Positions 28,988 through 39,443 of a stretch of DNA of 64,000 nt are shown one piece after another. A program made the position numbers and the translations under genes. Location: the NCBI RefSeq assembly GCF_040008265.1, contig NZ_CP155620.1:310001-374000 (forward strand), written 5' to 3'. The stretch comes from Campylobacter sp. CCS1377. GTDB taxonomy: Bacteria; Campylobacterota; Campylobacteria; Campylobacterales; Campylobacteraceae. Below the pieces are notes generated by a model. It was not told the origin of the DNA. It saw only the letters and a list, made by a program, of their open reading frames with translations, and searched no databases. The stretch's first letter is position 1. Each line of letters starts with the position of its first letter.

Positions 28988-30301
28988 TTACTTGTTAAAA
29001 TAATTTTTAATTTTTTGCACAAATATTTCTTTAGGTTTTATAATGTCACTTTCTTTTCCATTAGTGGCGTGATACACGGTTACACCATATTTACTTGCGT
29101 AAAATTGTATGAGTAATTTTTGCAATTTATACTCACTTGAGTAATTAAACCAAGCATTGTTTGAAATGGCTATGATGATTTTTGAATTTTTATAAAGCAC
29201 TTCTTTGGTTGCTTCATAACAAATCGCATTTGTTATGTTTTGGTTGTTTAAGGTGTATTGGTTAAATTCATTTCCTCTTTGAAATTCTTCTATATTTGGT
29301 AAAAAATAAGTTTGTACCAAGTCTTTGAAAAAAGGAATTTCTTCTCCAAAGGGCACAAGATAGTATTTGTTTAGAATTTTTACTTCGCCTTTGTCAAAAA
29401 TATAAGTGCTATTGTAGGTTTTATCTTCTTGTATGTTAAAGGCTCCAACGACAATAGTAATGTCCCTTGAAAGCTCTTTTAAGGTATCAAAATAAAGACC
29501 ATTATAAGCGTATTTTATATCAAAAGCAAAGGAAGTTTCAGGCAAAACAACCAAGTCTTTTTTCTTAATGATAGCATCTTTAACCCAAGCTAAAATTTGC
29601 TCTGAATTTTGTAAAAAGTATTGGCTTTGTGTTTTTTGATCTTGAGAAATATTTGTGTTTATAAGTTCATAATTTAAATTTAATTGCTCTGCTTGTTTTT
29701 GCGAGTATTGTAAAGATGAAAAAAAGATAATGGCAATAATGGCTAATTTATAATATCTTGAAATGTATTTTTCATAGATAAAATAAGTGATTAAAAAAAT
29801 TCCCACCGTGCCACGAAAACTTGCATCAAACACACCATAAACAGTGAAAATTCCCCAATTAAGCCAATCAAAGCCTAAAGGATGAATATAAGTAAGGGCA
29901 AAAATAGCACAAAGCCTTAAAAAATCATATTTAAAAAGATGACAAATTCTAAATAAAATCCCATAAATTAAGCCCATAAGCAAGATAATAAAAGGAATTA
30001 AATAAGATAAATCAAAATAAATAGAACTAAGCCCTACCCACCAAAACCAAAATATTCCAATAAAAAACCCTATCCAAAAATATTCTTTGGCACTAGATTT
30101 TAATAAAAGTATCAAGCCCCAAATTGCTAAAAATGGGCTGATAAATTCTAAAAATAAATTTTCAAAAAAAGAAAAATATATAGGATTTGAAAGTAAAATT
30201 GCTGCAAAAAAGACTTTTATTATTTTAAAAATGGTAGAATTAGGGTTTAATTTTTCTAATAAAAGGGAAGAAAATGGCAGAAAATTCAATTTTGACTTCA
30301 T
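28988..30301 (-). CDS. lnt: apolipoprotein N-acyltransferase
   Basis: Adds the third acyl chain to lipoproteins in the inner membrane. The first half has several membrane segments (about residues 22-200); the second half is a nitrilase-like domain with the catalytic triad Glu in VVLPETSFAFD, Lys in KYYLVPFGEEIPFF and Cys in TNAICYEATKEV. Length 437 is near the Campylobacter norm. The start at 30301 lies inside the 5' end of yajC on the opposite strand (28-base overlap); a shorter start would remove the overlap but I see no better ribosome site. Confidence 0.9.
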   Translation of the reverse strand: MKSKLNFLPFSSLLLEKLNPNSTIFKIIKVFFAAILLSNPIYFSFFENLFLEFISPFLAIWGLILLLKSSAKEYFWIGFFIGIFWFWWVGLSSIYFDLSYLIPFIILLMGLIYGILFRICHLFKYDFLRLCAIFALTYIHPLGFDWLNWGIFTVYGVFDASFRGTVGIFLITYFIYEKYISRYYKLAIIAIIFFSSLQYSQKQAEQLNLNYELINTNISQDQKTQSQYFLQNSEQILAWVKDAIIKKKDLVVLPETSFAFDIKYAYNGLYFDTLKELSRDITIVVGAFNIQEDKTYNSTYIFDKGEVKILNKYYLVPFGEEIPFFKDLVQTYFLPNIEEFQRGNEFNQYTLNNQNITNAICYEATKEVLYKNSKIIIAISNNAWFNYSSEYKLQKLLIQFYASKYGVTVYHATNGKESDIIKPKEIFVQKIKNYFNK

Positions 30302-30546
30302 TGTTACCTCTTGTCGTATTATTTGCGATTTTTTATTTTTTGGTTATTAGACCTCAGCAAAAACAGGCTAAAAACCATAGATTGATGATTGATTCCTTGC
30401 AAAAAGGAGATAAAATCATCACAAATGGTGGGCTGATTTGTGAAGTGATAAAACCAGAAGAGGATTTTATCAAAGTTAAACTTAATGAAGAAAATGTTAC
30501 CGCAAAAATTTCAAGAGAATTTGTAGCAAAGAAAATTGATGCGTAA
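30274..30546 (+). CDS. yajC: Sec translocase accessory protein YajC
   Basis: A 90-residue single-pass inner-membrane protein that joins SecDF in the holotranslocon. The membrane segment LLPLVVLFAIFYFLVIRPQQ followed by KQAKNHRLMIDSLQKGDKII is the family signature. AAGGGAAG precedes the ATG at 30274. Its start overlaps the divergent lnt start, and its stop overlaps the secD start. Confidence 0.96.
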   Translation: MAENSILTSLLPLVVLFAIFYFLVIRPQQKQAKNHRLMIDSLQKGDKIITNGGLICEVIKPEEDFIKVKLNEENVTAKISREFVAKKIDA

Positions 30547-32116
30547 TTTTAAAATCACTTATCGCTTGATTATTTTTACAGCGGTGTTTGTTTTTGGGAT
30601 CGTGTTTGCAATGCCTTCATTTATGCAATCACAAAGTGGTGCTAAGATTAATTTAGGGCTTGATTTGCAAGGCGGACTTTATATGCTTTTGGGTGTAGAT
30701 AATGAAGAAGCAATAAAATCTAAAATCAAATCCATTGCTTCATCGCTAAATTATTCTATCGAAAAAGAAAATATCATTATTGATCGTTTTAGTGTGGATA
30801 ATGATAGGATAGATTTTAGTTTACTTGATGAAAATGATGTAGAAAAAATGGATCTAATCTTAAAAGATATCAATGGCTTGGCTGTGAATTTTTCGAATTT
30901 GCATTATTCTATTTCTTTAACCCCAGAAGAGATTAAAGCTACGCAAGATTATGCTATTTTGCAAGCTGTTGAAACCATACGCAATAGACTTGATGAATTT
31001 GGATTGGCTGAACCAACAGTTGCAAAGCAAGGTGAAGATAAAATTTTAGTCGAACTAGCAGGGATTAAAACCAGAGAAGATGAACTAAGGGCTAAAGAAA
31101 GAATTACAAAGGCTGCGCATTTACAATTAATGGAAGTAGATGATGCGAGAATGAATCAAGTTTATAATATGAGCGAAGCTGATGCAGCGCAATATGGCGA
31201 TGTGATTTTAAGTGATGCAAGAAATGAAAATATCAAATATATCGTTAAAAGCATACCCATACTTGATGGATCTACGCTTACGGATGCTAAAGTTGCCTTT
31301 TCGCAAAACAATACTCCTGTGATTAATTTTACTCTAAATTCAGAAGGGGCAAAAAAATTTGGTGATTATACAGAAAAAAGTGTTGGAAAGCGTTTGGCTA
31401 TAGTGCTTGATAATAAAGTTTATTCCGCGCCTTCTATTAATGAGCGCATAGGTGGAGGAAGCGGACAAATCAGTGGAAGTTTCACAACTGAAGAAGCAAG
31501 AGATGTAGCCGTAGCTTTAAGAAGTGGGGCTTTACTTGCTCCTGTTAAACTTTTAGAACAAAGAAGCATAGGACCATCTTTGGGTGCAGATAGCATTAAA
31601 ATGAGTATGATAGCACTCATTGGTGCATCAATAGCCATTGTTGTTTTTATGATGATGTATTATGGTATCGCAGGGGTTTTTGCTAATATAGCTTTATTTG
31701 TAAATGTTCTTGTGATTATAGCTGTAATGGCAATGTTTGGAGCAACCCTAACTTTACCAGGTATGGCAGGACTTGTTTTAACTGTAGGTATGGCAGTGGA
31801 TGCTAATGTGATTATTAATGAGCGTATTCGCGAGCTTTTACGCGAAGGTGCAAGTATAAAGACCAGTATAGAACAAGGCTATAAAAATGCTATGACAGCC
31901 ATTATTGATTCTAATGTAACTTCTTTGGTGACTTCGGTTGCGCTTTATGCTTATGGGACAGGACCAGTCAAAGGTTTTGCTGTGACTTTGGGGATTGGAA
32001 TTTTGGTGTCTATGATTACTGCGATTTGGGGAACGCATGGAATGTTTGACTATTTTATGCGTAGCATTGAAAAAAGCAATAATACAAGACTTTGGTTTGG
32101 TTATAGGAGAGTTTGA
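30539..32116 (+). CDS. secD: protein translocase subunit SecD
   Basis: RND-type membrane protein that uses the proton gradient to help pull secreted proteins across the inner membrane. One N-terminal membrane segment, the GLDLQGGLYMLLGVD motif, a large periplasmic domain with EPTVAKQGEDKILVELAG and SNNTPVINFTLN-like strands, and five C-terminal helices starting near SMIALIGASIAIVVF. I use the ATG at 30539; a TTG just before it is also in frame. The start lies within the end of yajC. Length 525 is normal. Confidence 0.96.
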   Translation: MRNFKITYRLIIFTAVFVFGIVFAMPSFMQSQSGAKINLGLDLQGGLYMLLGVDNEEAIKSKIKSIASSLNYSIEKENIIIDRFSVDNDRIDFSLLDENDVEKMDLILKDINGLAVNFSNLHYSISLTPEEIKATQDYAILQAVETIRNRLDEFGLAEPTVAKQGEDKILVELAGIKTREDELRAKERITKAAHLQLMEVDDARMNQVYNMSEADAAQYGDVILSDARNENIKYIVKSIPILDGSTLTDAKVAFSQNNTPVINFTLNSEGAKKFGDYTEKSVGKRLAIVLDNKVYSAPSINERIGGGSGQISGSFTTEEARDVAVALRSGALLAPVKLLEQRSIGPSLGADSIKMSMIALIGASIAIVVFMMMYYGIAGVFANIALFVNVLVIIAVMAMFGATLTLPGMAGLVLTVGMAVDANVIINERIRELLREGASIKTSIEQGYKNAMTAIIDSNVTSLVTSVALYAYGTGPVKGFAVTLGIGILVSMITAIWGTHGMFDYFMRSIEKSNNTRLWFGYRRV

Positions 32117-33087
32117 TGCAATTTTTTAGCCAGAAAAAAATTTATGATTTTATGAGAATGCGTTTTGCTGCGATCTCTCTTTCGGCATTTTTGGTTTTAG
32201 GATCGATTTATCTGCTTTTTGACAGAGGTTTGCAATATGGCATTGATTTTAGTGGAGGAACTTTAATCCAGTTAAAATACGACAAAGCTGCACCTATTAA
32301 TGATATCAGAGAAATTTTAACTGGAGTGGGTGGCTTTGTGAATTTATCTGTGACGGAATTTGGCAGTGCTGATGAGGTAACCATTCGTTTTTCTGGAAGC
32401 AATGATAATCTTGGTACTGATATTGGCGAGAGTATATCTTCGCTTTTAAAGCAAACAGGGAATTTTGAAATTCGTCGTGCTGATGTTGTGGGTCCAAAAG
32501 TGGGTGATGAGCTTAGAAATAAAGGTTTAATGGCTATTGCAGTATCTTTGATTGCGATATTAATTTACATTGCTGTGCGTTTTGAATGGCGTTTTGCTAT
32601 GGCGGCTATTATTACTGAAATTCACGATGTTATCATTACTTTGGGTGCTATTTCTTTATTTAGAATTGATGTGAATTTGGATACTCTAGCAGCAGTTTTA
32701 ACGGTGCTTGGGTATTCTTTAAACGATACGATTATTATTTTTGATAGAATTCGTGATGGAATTAAGAGTAGCAAAAGCACTGAACTTCCTTCAATTATCA
32801 ATGAAAGCGTTTCGGCAACTTTATCCAGAACTGTTTTAACTTCAGGTCTCACTTTAGCTACTGTCGTGATACTTTATTTCTTTGGTGGTTCTATGATAGA
32901 AGGCTTTTCTTTAGCTTTGATTGTGGGTATGGTAGCAGGGACTTTGAGTTCGATTTTTGTAGCAAGTCCTGCCTTGCTTTGGTTTAAATTCAGTGTTTTG
33001 GATTTTAGAAACAAAGAATTAGAAAAACTAAAACGAAAGCAAGATAAAGAAAAACTTAGATCTATGTACGAAAATGGTAGAGTTTAA
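32116..33087 (+). CDS. secF: protein translocase subunit SecF
   Basis: Partner of SecD with the same fold. Motifs are GIDFSGGTLIQLKY, the periplasmic VGPKVGDELRNKGLMAIAVS junction and VLGYSLNDTIIIFDRIRD. The ATG at 32116 overlaps the TGA of secD and has AGGAGAG upstream at 32105-32111; the TTG at 32113 is in frame but less likely. Length 323 is standard. leuS starts nine bases after its stop. Confidence 0.96.
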   Translation: MQFFSQKKIYDFMRMRFAAISLSAFLVLGSIYLLFDRGLQYGIDFSGGTLIQLKYDKAAPINDIREILTGVGGFVNLSVTEFGSADEVTIRFSGSNDNLGTDIGESISSLLKQTGNFEIRRADVVGPKVGDELRNKGLMAIAVSLIAILIYIAVRFEWRFAMAAIITEIHDVIITLGAISLFRIDVNLDTLAAVLTVLGYSLNDTIIIFDRIRDGIKSSKSTELPSIINESVSATLSRTVLTSGLTLATVVILYFFGGSMIEGFSLALIVGMVAGTLSSIFVASPALLWFKFSVLDFRNKELEKLKRKQDKEKLRSMYENGRV

Positions 33088-33096
33088 GGAGAAATT

Positions 33097-35529
33097 ATGG
33101 CTTATAATGCAAGTGTGATAGAAAAAAAATGGCAAGAAATTTGGGATAAAAATGGCTATTTTGAACCAAAAGATGATTTAACCTTACCTAAAAAATACAT
33201 TTTATCGATGTTTCCTTATCCAAGCGGACGTATTCATATGGGGCATGTGAGAAATTATAGTATAGGTGATGCTATGGCTAGGTATTATCGAAAGATGGGA
33301 TTTAATGTTTTGCATCCAATCGGTTTTGATAGTTTTGGTATGCCAGCTGAAAATGCAGCGATAAAGCATAAAATTCATCCTAAAACTTGGACTTATGAAA
33401 ATATAGCTTATATGCAAAATGAGCTTTTTTCTTTGGGCTTTTCTTTTTCTAAAAAAAGAATGCTTGCAACTTCTGATCCGCTTTATACAAAATTTGAGCA
33501 AGAATTTTTTATCAAAATGTATGAAAAGGGTTTGATTTATACCAAAGAAGCAAATGTTAATTGGTGTGAGCAAGATCAAACCGTTTTGGCAAATGAGCAA
33601 GTCGAAGATGGAAAATGTTGGCGTTGTGGGCATGAAGTGGTGCAGAAAAAAATGCCAGGATATTATGTAAAAATCACCGTTTATGCAGATGAGCTTTTAA
33701 AAGAACTTGAAAATTTAAAAGATAAATGGCCTTCTCAAGTTTTAACCATGCAAGAAAATTGGATAGGTAAAAGTGAAGGTTTGGAATTTAGTTTAAAACT
33801 TGATGAAGAAAGCATTAAAAAAACAAATGAGAATGGCTTTGAAGTCTTTACCACAAGAGCAGATACGATTTATGGTGTTTCTTATGTGGCTTTAGCGCCA
33901 GAGCACAAAATCGTGCAAAATTTATTAAGTAAAAATCACTTAGAAAAAAGCATAGCAGATAAAATTAAAGCTATGCAAAATCAAAGTCCAAGAGAAAGAC
34001 AAATCAGTGAAAAAGAAGGATATTTCTTAGGAATTTATGCTATTCATCCTTTAACTAAAGAAAAAATCCCAGTTTGGGTAGCAAATTTTGTTTTGGCTGA
34101 TTATGGTAGTGGTGCGGTTATGGCAGTGCCTGCGCATGATGAAAGAGATTTTGAATTTGCTAGTAAATATAAACTTGATATCAAGCAAGTTATTGAAAGT
34201 GAAAACACTACACTTCCTTTTACGCAAAAAACAGGAAAGCTTATAGAAAGTGGCGAATTTAGCGGACTTGACTCTAATGAAGCAAGACTTAAAATCATAG
34301 CCAAATTTGAAAAAGATGGCATTGGTAAAAGGGTTGTGAATTTTAAAATTCGTGATTGGGGCGTTTCAAGACAAAGATATTGGGGTGCGCCTATCCCTAT
34401 GATTAAATGCGAAACTTGTGGTATAGTGCCTCAAAAAATAGAAAATTTACCTATTACCTTACCTGAAGATGTAGAAATTACAGGCGAAGGAAATCCACTT
34501 GAAAAGCATCCTACTTGGAAAAATTGTATTTGTCCAAAATGCGGACAAGAAGCACAAAAAGAGACTGATACTTTGGATACTTTTTTTGAAAGTTCTTGGT
34601 ATTTTGCGCGTTTTGCGAGTGATGAGAGAACTTGGCAAGAAAAGGCTTTAGATGAAAAAAGTGTGAAGTATTGGATGAGTGTGGATCAATATATTGGTGG
34701 GATTGAACATGCAATTTTACATTTGCTTTATGCAAGATTTTTTCAAAAAGCTCTAAGGGACTTAGGATATTTAAGTGATGATGAGCCTTTTAGCAGACTT
34801 TTAACTCAAGGTATGGTTTTAAAAGATGGAGCTAAAATGTCTAAATCAAAAGGCAATGTGGTAGATCCTGATGAGATTATTAAAAAATATGGAGCAGATA
34901 CTGCAAGACTTTTCATACTTTTTGCAGCGCCACCTGCTAAAGAACTTGAATGGAATGATGATGCGCTCGAAGGTGCTTATAGATTTATTTGTAAGCTTTT
35001 TGATAGGGCTATGGGGCTTAAGCCTCAAGAATTTCCACTTATAGATCATAGTACGCTTACAAAAAAAGAAAAATATGCGAGATTAAAAGTTTATGAAGCT
35101 TTGAAAAAATCTTTTGAAGTGTATGAGCAAAATTTTGCTTTTAATACCTTAATTGCTGCTTGTATGGAAGCTTTAAATGCTTTAAATTCTGTTAAAAATG
35201 AAAAGCTTAGCATCGAGGGTTTTTATATTATTTTAAATATTTTAGAGCCTATTATCCCGCATGTTTGTTTTGAATTAAGTGAGTATTTATTTAAACTTCA
35301 AAATTTCTCAAAGCTTGAACTTAAGGATGAAGTCTTTGAAAAAGAAAGCTTAAATTTAGCCGTGAGTATAAATGGCAAAAAGCGTGCTGAATTTGAAGTT
35401 TCAAGCTCTGCTAATAAAGAAGAAATTTTAGAACTTGCTAAAAAAAGCGTAGCAAAATGGCTTGAGGGCAAGACTTTGGTTAAAGAAATTTATATAGAAC
35501 AAAAACTTGTGAATTTGGTAATTAAATGA
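33097..35529 (+). CDS. leuS: leucyl-tRNA synthetase
   Basis: Class I synthetase that charges tRNA-Leu. The HIGH-type motif is [14 protein letters not shown], a zinc-type pair CWRCGHEV follows in the first insertion, the editing domain carries [17 protein letters not shown], and KMSKSKGN stands near residue 582. Length 810 is normal for the bacterial form. AAGGAGA precedes the ATG. It sits in the yajC-secDF-leuS-lptE order typical of Campylobacter. Confidence 0.97.
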   Translation: MAYNASVIEKKWQEIWDKNGYFEPKDDLTLPKKYILSMFPYPSGRIHMGHVRNYSIGDAMARYYRKMGFNVLHPIGFDSFGMPAENAAIKHKIHPKTWTYENIAYMQNELFSLGFSFSKKRMLATSDPLYTKFEQEFFIKMYEKGLIYTKEANVNWCEQDQTVLANEQVEDGKCWRCGHEVVQKKMPGYYVKITVYADELLKELENLKDKWPSQVLTMQENWIGKSEGLEFSLKLDEESIKKTNENGFEVFTTRADTIYGVSYVALAPEHKIVQNLLSKNHLEKSIADKIKAMQNQSPRERQISEKEGYFLGIYAIHPLTKEKIPVWVANFVLADYGSGAVMAVPAHDERDFEFASKYKLDIKQVIESENTTLPFTQKTGKLIESGEFSGLDSNEARLKIIAKFEKDGIGKRVVNFKIRDWGVSRQRYWGAPIPMIKCETCGIVPQKIENLPITLPEDVEITGEGNPLEKHPTWKNCICPKCGQEAQKETDTLDTFFESSWYFARFASDERTWQEKALDEKSVKYWMSVDQYIGGIEHAILHLLYARFFQKALRDLGYLSDDEPFSRLLTQGMVLKDGAKMSKSKGNVVDPDEIIKKYGADTARLFILFAAPPAKELEWNDDALEGAYRFICKLFDRAMGLKPQEFPLIDHSTLTKKEKYARLKVYEALKKSFEVYEQNFAFNTLIAACMEALNALNSVKNEKLSIEGFYIILNILEPIIPHVCFELSEYLFKLQNFSKLELKDEVFEKESLNLAVSINGKKRAEFEVSSSANKEEILELAKKSVAKWLEGKTLVKEIYIEQKLVNLVIK

Positions 35530-36038
35530 GAAAAATTATTTTAAGCATATGGGTATTATTTTTTGGAGCTTGTGGTTATATGCCGACAAGTAAAATTGTA
35601 GGTAATATTTTTGGAGAACGCATTTATGTTAATGTCGAAATCAGCCAGCAAGATCCAAGAAACAGTGTTTTTATCATAGATTCTATCCGCGAGATTGTTT
35701 TAAATAAATTCAATAAGAAAATAGTTTCTAAAAATGAAGCTGACACTATAATCAATGTGCGAACTAATAGTTTAGTATTCATACCTTTGATTTATGATGA
35801 AAATGGTTATGTGGTTAATTATAAAGCCAAATTAATTTTGGAATTTGAAATTATTTACCAAGATGGGACTAAGGATTTTGTGCAAACGAGTGGAAGTTAT
35901 GATTTTGCTATTTTACCAAATAGTATTATTAGTGATACTGCGCGTTTTGAAGCAATCAAAAATGCCTCAAGTGAGGCTTTTGATGAATTTGTATCCATTA
36001 TGGCAATAAAAGGCCAGATTAATGCCAAACATCAATGA
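35526..36038 (+). CDS. lptE: LPS assembly lipoprotein LptE
   Basis: A 170-residue outer-membrane lipoprotein expected to plug LptD during lipooligosaccharide insertion. The signal peptide ends in FFGACGYMP, with lipidated Cys near residue 16 and a Gly-Tyr pair as in LptE/RlpB. The rest is a small alpha-beta domain ([17 protein letters not shown]). Sequence similarity in this family is always low, and placement directly after leuS is the usual context in many Proteobacteria, which supports the call. It overlaps leuS by four bases and the next gene by 17. Confidence 0.8.
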   Translation: MRKIILSIWVLFFGACGYMPTSKIVGNIFGERIYVNVEISQQDPRNSVFIIDSIREIVLNKFNKKIVSKNEADTIINVRTNSLVFIPLIYDENGYVVNYKAKLILEFEIIYQDGTKDFVQTSGSYDFAILPNSIISDTARFEAIKNASSEAFDEFVSIMAIKGQINAKHQ

Positions 36039-37395
36039 AATTGCTAGGGAAACTTTAAGTCTTTTAAGAGAGAGAAAACTTAAACCAACTCCTGAAAACT
36101 ATACAGAAATTTTTGAAGAATTAAGTAAAAAATATGGCTTAATTACAAGTGCAAAAGCAAAGGTAAATAAATATCAATCTTTGCTTATGCCTATGTATCA
36201 GCAAGAATTGTTGGGCAAAAATATACGCAATGTTGATGAATTTTTAAGTTTTTTAGTTTCGAGACTTAATATGCAAAATGGAGTATTGTTTAATCAATTT
36301 TTTGAACTTGTAAATACTATTTTAAACATATTAAAAATAAGCAAAGATAGAAAAATCAAAGATATGGCAAGTATGAGTGCAAGTCGCATTAGTAAAGCTA
36401 TGGATTCTGAAGCTATGTATTTACTTCAAAAAAAATGGCAAGAATTTGAACAAAAATACGATGATGTGGAGCTTGAAAATGAACTTAAAAAATACGGTAT
36501 TAAACATGAAGAATTTAGCCTTAGCATTAAAAAGCTTTTAAATCAACTCGAGCAAAGATCTTATGAGTATTTTGCTGATTTACTTAGTATTACTTTAATA
36601 CCTTCTTTAGCTAAAGATAAAAAAATCGATCTTTTTACACAGCAACTTTTAGAAAAACCTTTTATGCTTTCTTTTAATGATTTTAAGAACACCTTGTTGA
36701 ATGTGGTTAATAAACGCATTATGGATGATAATATTTATACACAAAAATATTTAAATTTTTTCGATAAAAATCTAAAAAATATCATTCAAGCTTTTCATAA
36801 CTTAGAAAATTTAAATCAAGAACATATTGATTTTATCGAAGCTTTGCCTAAAGATGAAAAAGGAGAGGTAAAGATAAGTTTTGAAGAATTAAAAATGAAA
36901 TTTTTGTCTTTAAATGAAAAACTGCAAATTTTAAATACGCAAATCAATGATTCTCAAAATGAAAATATTGAAACTTGGGGTATAACTAACGAGCTTGAAA
37001 AAATGGATGAAAATTTTAAGCTTTATAATATTAATTACGCTTTGTGTATATATACGGTAGCAAATTATCAATTTATTATGGAAAAATATGGTCTTGATAC
37101 TCTCAATGAAATTTTTTCGCGTTTTAAGAGGATTTTGCAAGAGAGTTGTTCAAAAAATGGTGAATTATGGATGATGGATGAAAATACTTATTTATTAATT
37201 GTGCGTGGTAAAAATAAAGAAGAACTTGAAAAAATGATTGCACAAAATATTCAAACCATTACTTCTACGAGATTTATTTACAAACAAGATATAATTATCC
37301 CTAAAATTTCAAGTTTTTTTATCGATAAGCAAAGCTATCCTAGTGCAAATATTTACGAAGAACTTTTAAAAAAGATAGAAAATGATAATAAGTGA
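36022..37395 (+). CDS. degenerate GGDEF-like cytoplasmic protein
   Basis: A 457-residue protein without membrane segments. The first 32 residues (ARETLSLLRERKLKPTPENY) match a short domain often found at the N-terminus of diguanylate cyclases. A long helical part follows. The last 120 residues show the fold pattern of a GGDEF domain: LCIYTVANYQFIMEKYGLDT, then FSRFKRILQESCS, then ELWMMDENTYLLIVRG where active enzymes have R-x-GGDEF-x-LLL. The GGDEF motif is lost, so it cannot make cyclic di-GMP by the known mechanism. It might bind a ligand or protein. I recall the C. jejuni homologue as Cj1089c. The fold call is inference. Confidence 0.6.
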   Translation: MPNINEIARETLSLLRERKLKPTPENYTEIFEELSKKYGLITSAKAKVNKYQSLLMPMYQQELLGKNIRNVDEFLSFLVSRLNMQNGVLFNQFFELVNTILNILKISKDRKIKDMASMSASRISKAMDSEAMYLLQKKWQEFEQKYDDVELENELKKYGIKHEEFSLSIKKLLNQLEQRSYEYFADLLSITLIPSLAKDKKIDLFTQQLLEKPFMLSFNDFKNTLLNVVNKRIMDDNIYTQKYLNFFDKNLKNIIQAFHNLENLNQEHIDFIEALPKDEKGEVKISFEELKMKFLSLNEKLQILNTQINDSQNENIETWGITNELEKMDENFKLYNINYALCIYTVANYQFIMEKYGLDTLNEIFSRFKRILQESCSKNGELWMMDENTYLLIVRGKNKEELEKMIAQNIQTITSTRFIYKQDIIIPKISSFFIDKQSYPSANIYEELLKKIENDNK

Positions 37396-38560
37396 TTATA
37401 AAGCTTTTTTAAATTCTAAAAGTATGAATTATCAAAAAATTGATTATTTTATGATGTTTAGAATGTATGAAAAGTATAAAAATCATCTTTCATTAAAACC
37501 CATCATACAAATCATTGGCACTAATGGTAAAGGCAGCACAGGTCGTTTTTTAGCACAAATGCTTTGTGAGAGTGGCTTTGATGTAGGACATTATACTAGC
37601 CCACATATTTTTAGTTTTAATGAGAGATTTTGGCGAAATTATAAGCTTGAAAGTGATGAAAAATTAAATATAGCACATCAAAAATTGCAAGAAATTTTTA
37701 AGCAAGATTTAGAAAAATTAAGTTATTTTGAATATGCTACCTTTTTAGCAGCTATGCTTTTTAAGGATTGCGACTTTGTGATTTTTGAAGCAGGACTTGG
37801 CGGAGAATATGATGCAACTTCGGTATTTTTAAAGCAAATGAGTATAGTAACAAAAATTGGTTTTGATCATATGCAAATTTTAGGAAACACCTTAACAAGT
37901 ATTGCAAGAACAAAGCTTAAGGTTTTAGCAAAAGAAACGATTTGCTCTTATGAGCAAGAAAAAGAAGTTTTGGAAAAACTTACAAAAATCACCCTTTTAA
38001 AAGATATAAATTTGCATATTATGCAAAAAGAGTGTGATGAGAATTTAAAGCTCGCAATTAAAACTTATTCGCAAAAATACCATTTGCCATCTTTTTTAGA
38101 GCATAATTTATCTTTAGCTTCTGTTGCTTTTAGTGTTCTTTTAAATTCTAAAGAAAAAATATTAAATATTTTAAAAATTTTACCCCAATTGGATCTAAGA
38201 GGAAGATGCGAAGAAATTACACCTAATTTATTTATAGATGTAGGTCATAATGAATTAGCAGCAAAAGCGATTAAAGAGCGTTTTTTAGGGCAAAAACTGA
38301 TACTTGTTTATAATAGTTTTTTAGATAAAGATGTTTTTGCTGTTTTAAAAACTTTAAAGCCTATAATTGATAAAATTCAAATTTATGAATATGAAAGCAT
38401 AGACAGAAAGCTTGCAACAGAGCAGATTAAACAAATTTCTAATGAGTTAAATATTTCGTGTGAAAAATTTACTTTTTTTGATGAGAAAAATAAATATCTT
38501 GTTTTTGGCTCTTTTGTTTTGGTTGAAAATTTTTTAAAGGAATATTTTGCTAAAAAATAA
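37382..38560 (+). CDS. folC: bifunctional folylpolyglutamate synthase/dihydrofolate synthase
   Basis: Adds glutamate to dihydropteroate and folates. The ATP loop IGTNGKGSTGRFLAQ, the second Mur-ligase-type motif FEAGLGGEYDATSVF and IGFDHMQILGNTLTSIARTK are all present. Length 392 is normal. It overlaps the GGDEF-like gene by 14 bases and the M23 peptidase gene by the same amount. Confidence 0.93.
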   Translation: MIISDYKAFLNSKSMNYQKIDYFMMFRMYEKYKNHLSLKPIIQIIGTNGKGSTGRFLAQMLCESGFDVGHYTSPHIFSFNERFWRNYKLESDEKLNIAHQKLQEIFKQDLEKLSYFEYATFLAAMLFKDCDFVIFEAGLGGEYDATSVFLKQMSIVTKIGFDHMQILGNTLTSIARTKLKVLAKETICSYEQEKEVLEKLTKITLLKDINLHIMQKECDENLKLAIKTYSQKYHLPSFLEHNLSLASVAFSVLLNSKEKILNILKILPQLDLRGRCEEITPNLFIDVGHNELAAKAIKERFLGQKLILVYNSFLDKDVFAVLKTLKPIIDKIQIYEYESIDRKLATEQIKQISNELNISCEKFTFFDEKNKYLVFGSFVLVENFLKEYFAKK

Positions 38561-39443
38561 ATTCACAATAACTATTACCGATATCAATGGTTCAAAGCAT
38601 TTTTATTTGAGTCAAATCATTAAAAAAATTGTTTTATATATAGTGGGTTTTGTGTTTGTGTTTTTAATTTTTAGCGGTTTTTATATTCATTATCTTGACA
38701 GTAAAGTGATGCAATTAACACAAAAAAAACAAGAACTTATGGATAAGAGACAAGAGCTTTCTTTGATTAATAAGCAAATGCAAGAGAGCATTGAACAAAA
38801 AGCACAAGAATATGCCGCTATTGAAGATAAAATCACAAGTTTAGAAGAGCGTTTGGGACTTGAAATAGAAAATAATTTAAGCATCGCACAAAGACTAGAA
38901 ACCTTAAGATTAACCAATGAGCAGCAACTTGCTTTTTTAACGCAAATTCCAAGCGGTTGGCCTATAGAAAATAAAGGAATGACAGGGAAATATGGTTGGA
39001 GAGAGCATCCTATTTTAGATAAAAGAGAATTTCATCCAGGAATTGATTTAAGAGCAGAGATTGGCACGCCTATTTATGCGCCAGCTAATGGAGTAGTCGA
39101 GTATGCAGGATATAATAATGGCTATGGATATTTAGTAATTTTATTGCATAATTTCGGTTTTAAAAGCGTTTTTGCGCATATGATGCAAAAAAATGTTGTT
39201 AGCATAGGTCAATTTGTCAATAAGGGTGATTTGATAGGTTATACAGGAAATTCAGGACTTTCTACTGGACCACATTTGCATTATGAAATTCGTTTTGTAA
39301 ATAAAACTTTAGAACCTTTAAATTTTATGAATTTAGAAAGAAAAAATATTAATGAAATTTTTAATCAAGAAAGGAGAGTGCCATGGCAATCTTTAATAAA
39401 TCAAGTGTCACTAGCGCAGCAGTATCAACAGAAACAACCGTAA
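38547..39443 (+). CDS. M23 peptidoglycan DD-endopeptidase (Pgp3-like)
   Basis: A 298-residue membrane-anchored cell-wall peptidase: one membrane segment (about 28-48), a coiled coil (about 52-118) and an M23/LytM domain. Zinc and catalytic residues are in REFHPGIDLRAE (H, D), VFAHMMQKN and GPHLHYEIR (HxH). The start is a TTG at 38547 with AAAGGA six bases before. The order M23 peptidase-bactofilin recalls the Helicobacter csd1-ccmA shape genes, and I recall the C. jejuni protein as Pgp3, an endopeptidase needed for helical shape. The 3' end overlaps the bactofilin gene by 61 bases. Confidence 0.85.
   Translation: MLKNKFTITITDINGSKHFYLSQIIKKIVLYIVGFVFVFLIFSGFYIHYLDSKVMQLTQKKQELMDKRQELSLINKQMQESIEQKAQEYAAIEDKITSLEERLGLEIENNLSIAQRLETLRLTNEQQLAFLTQIPSGWPIENKGMTGKYGWREHPILDKREFHPGIDLRAEIGTPIYAPANGVVEYAGYNNGYGYLVILLHNFGFKSVFAHMMQKNVVSIGQFVNKGDLIGYTGNSGLSTGPHLHYEIRFVNKTLEPLNFMNLERKNINEIFNQERRVPWQSLINQVSLAQQYQQKQP

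Noticed and set aside
28925-29116. Plus-strand open frame of 63 codons at the end of lnt
   Set aside because: It is antisense to the conserved C-terminus of lnt and has no supporting signals.
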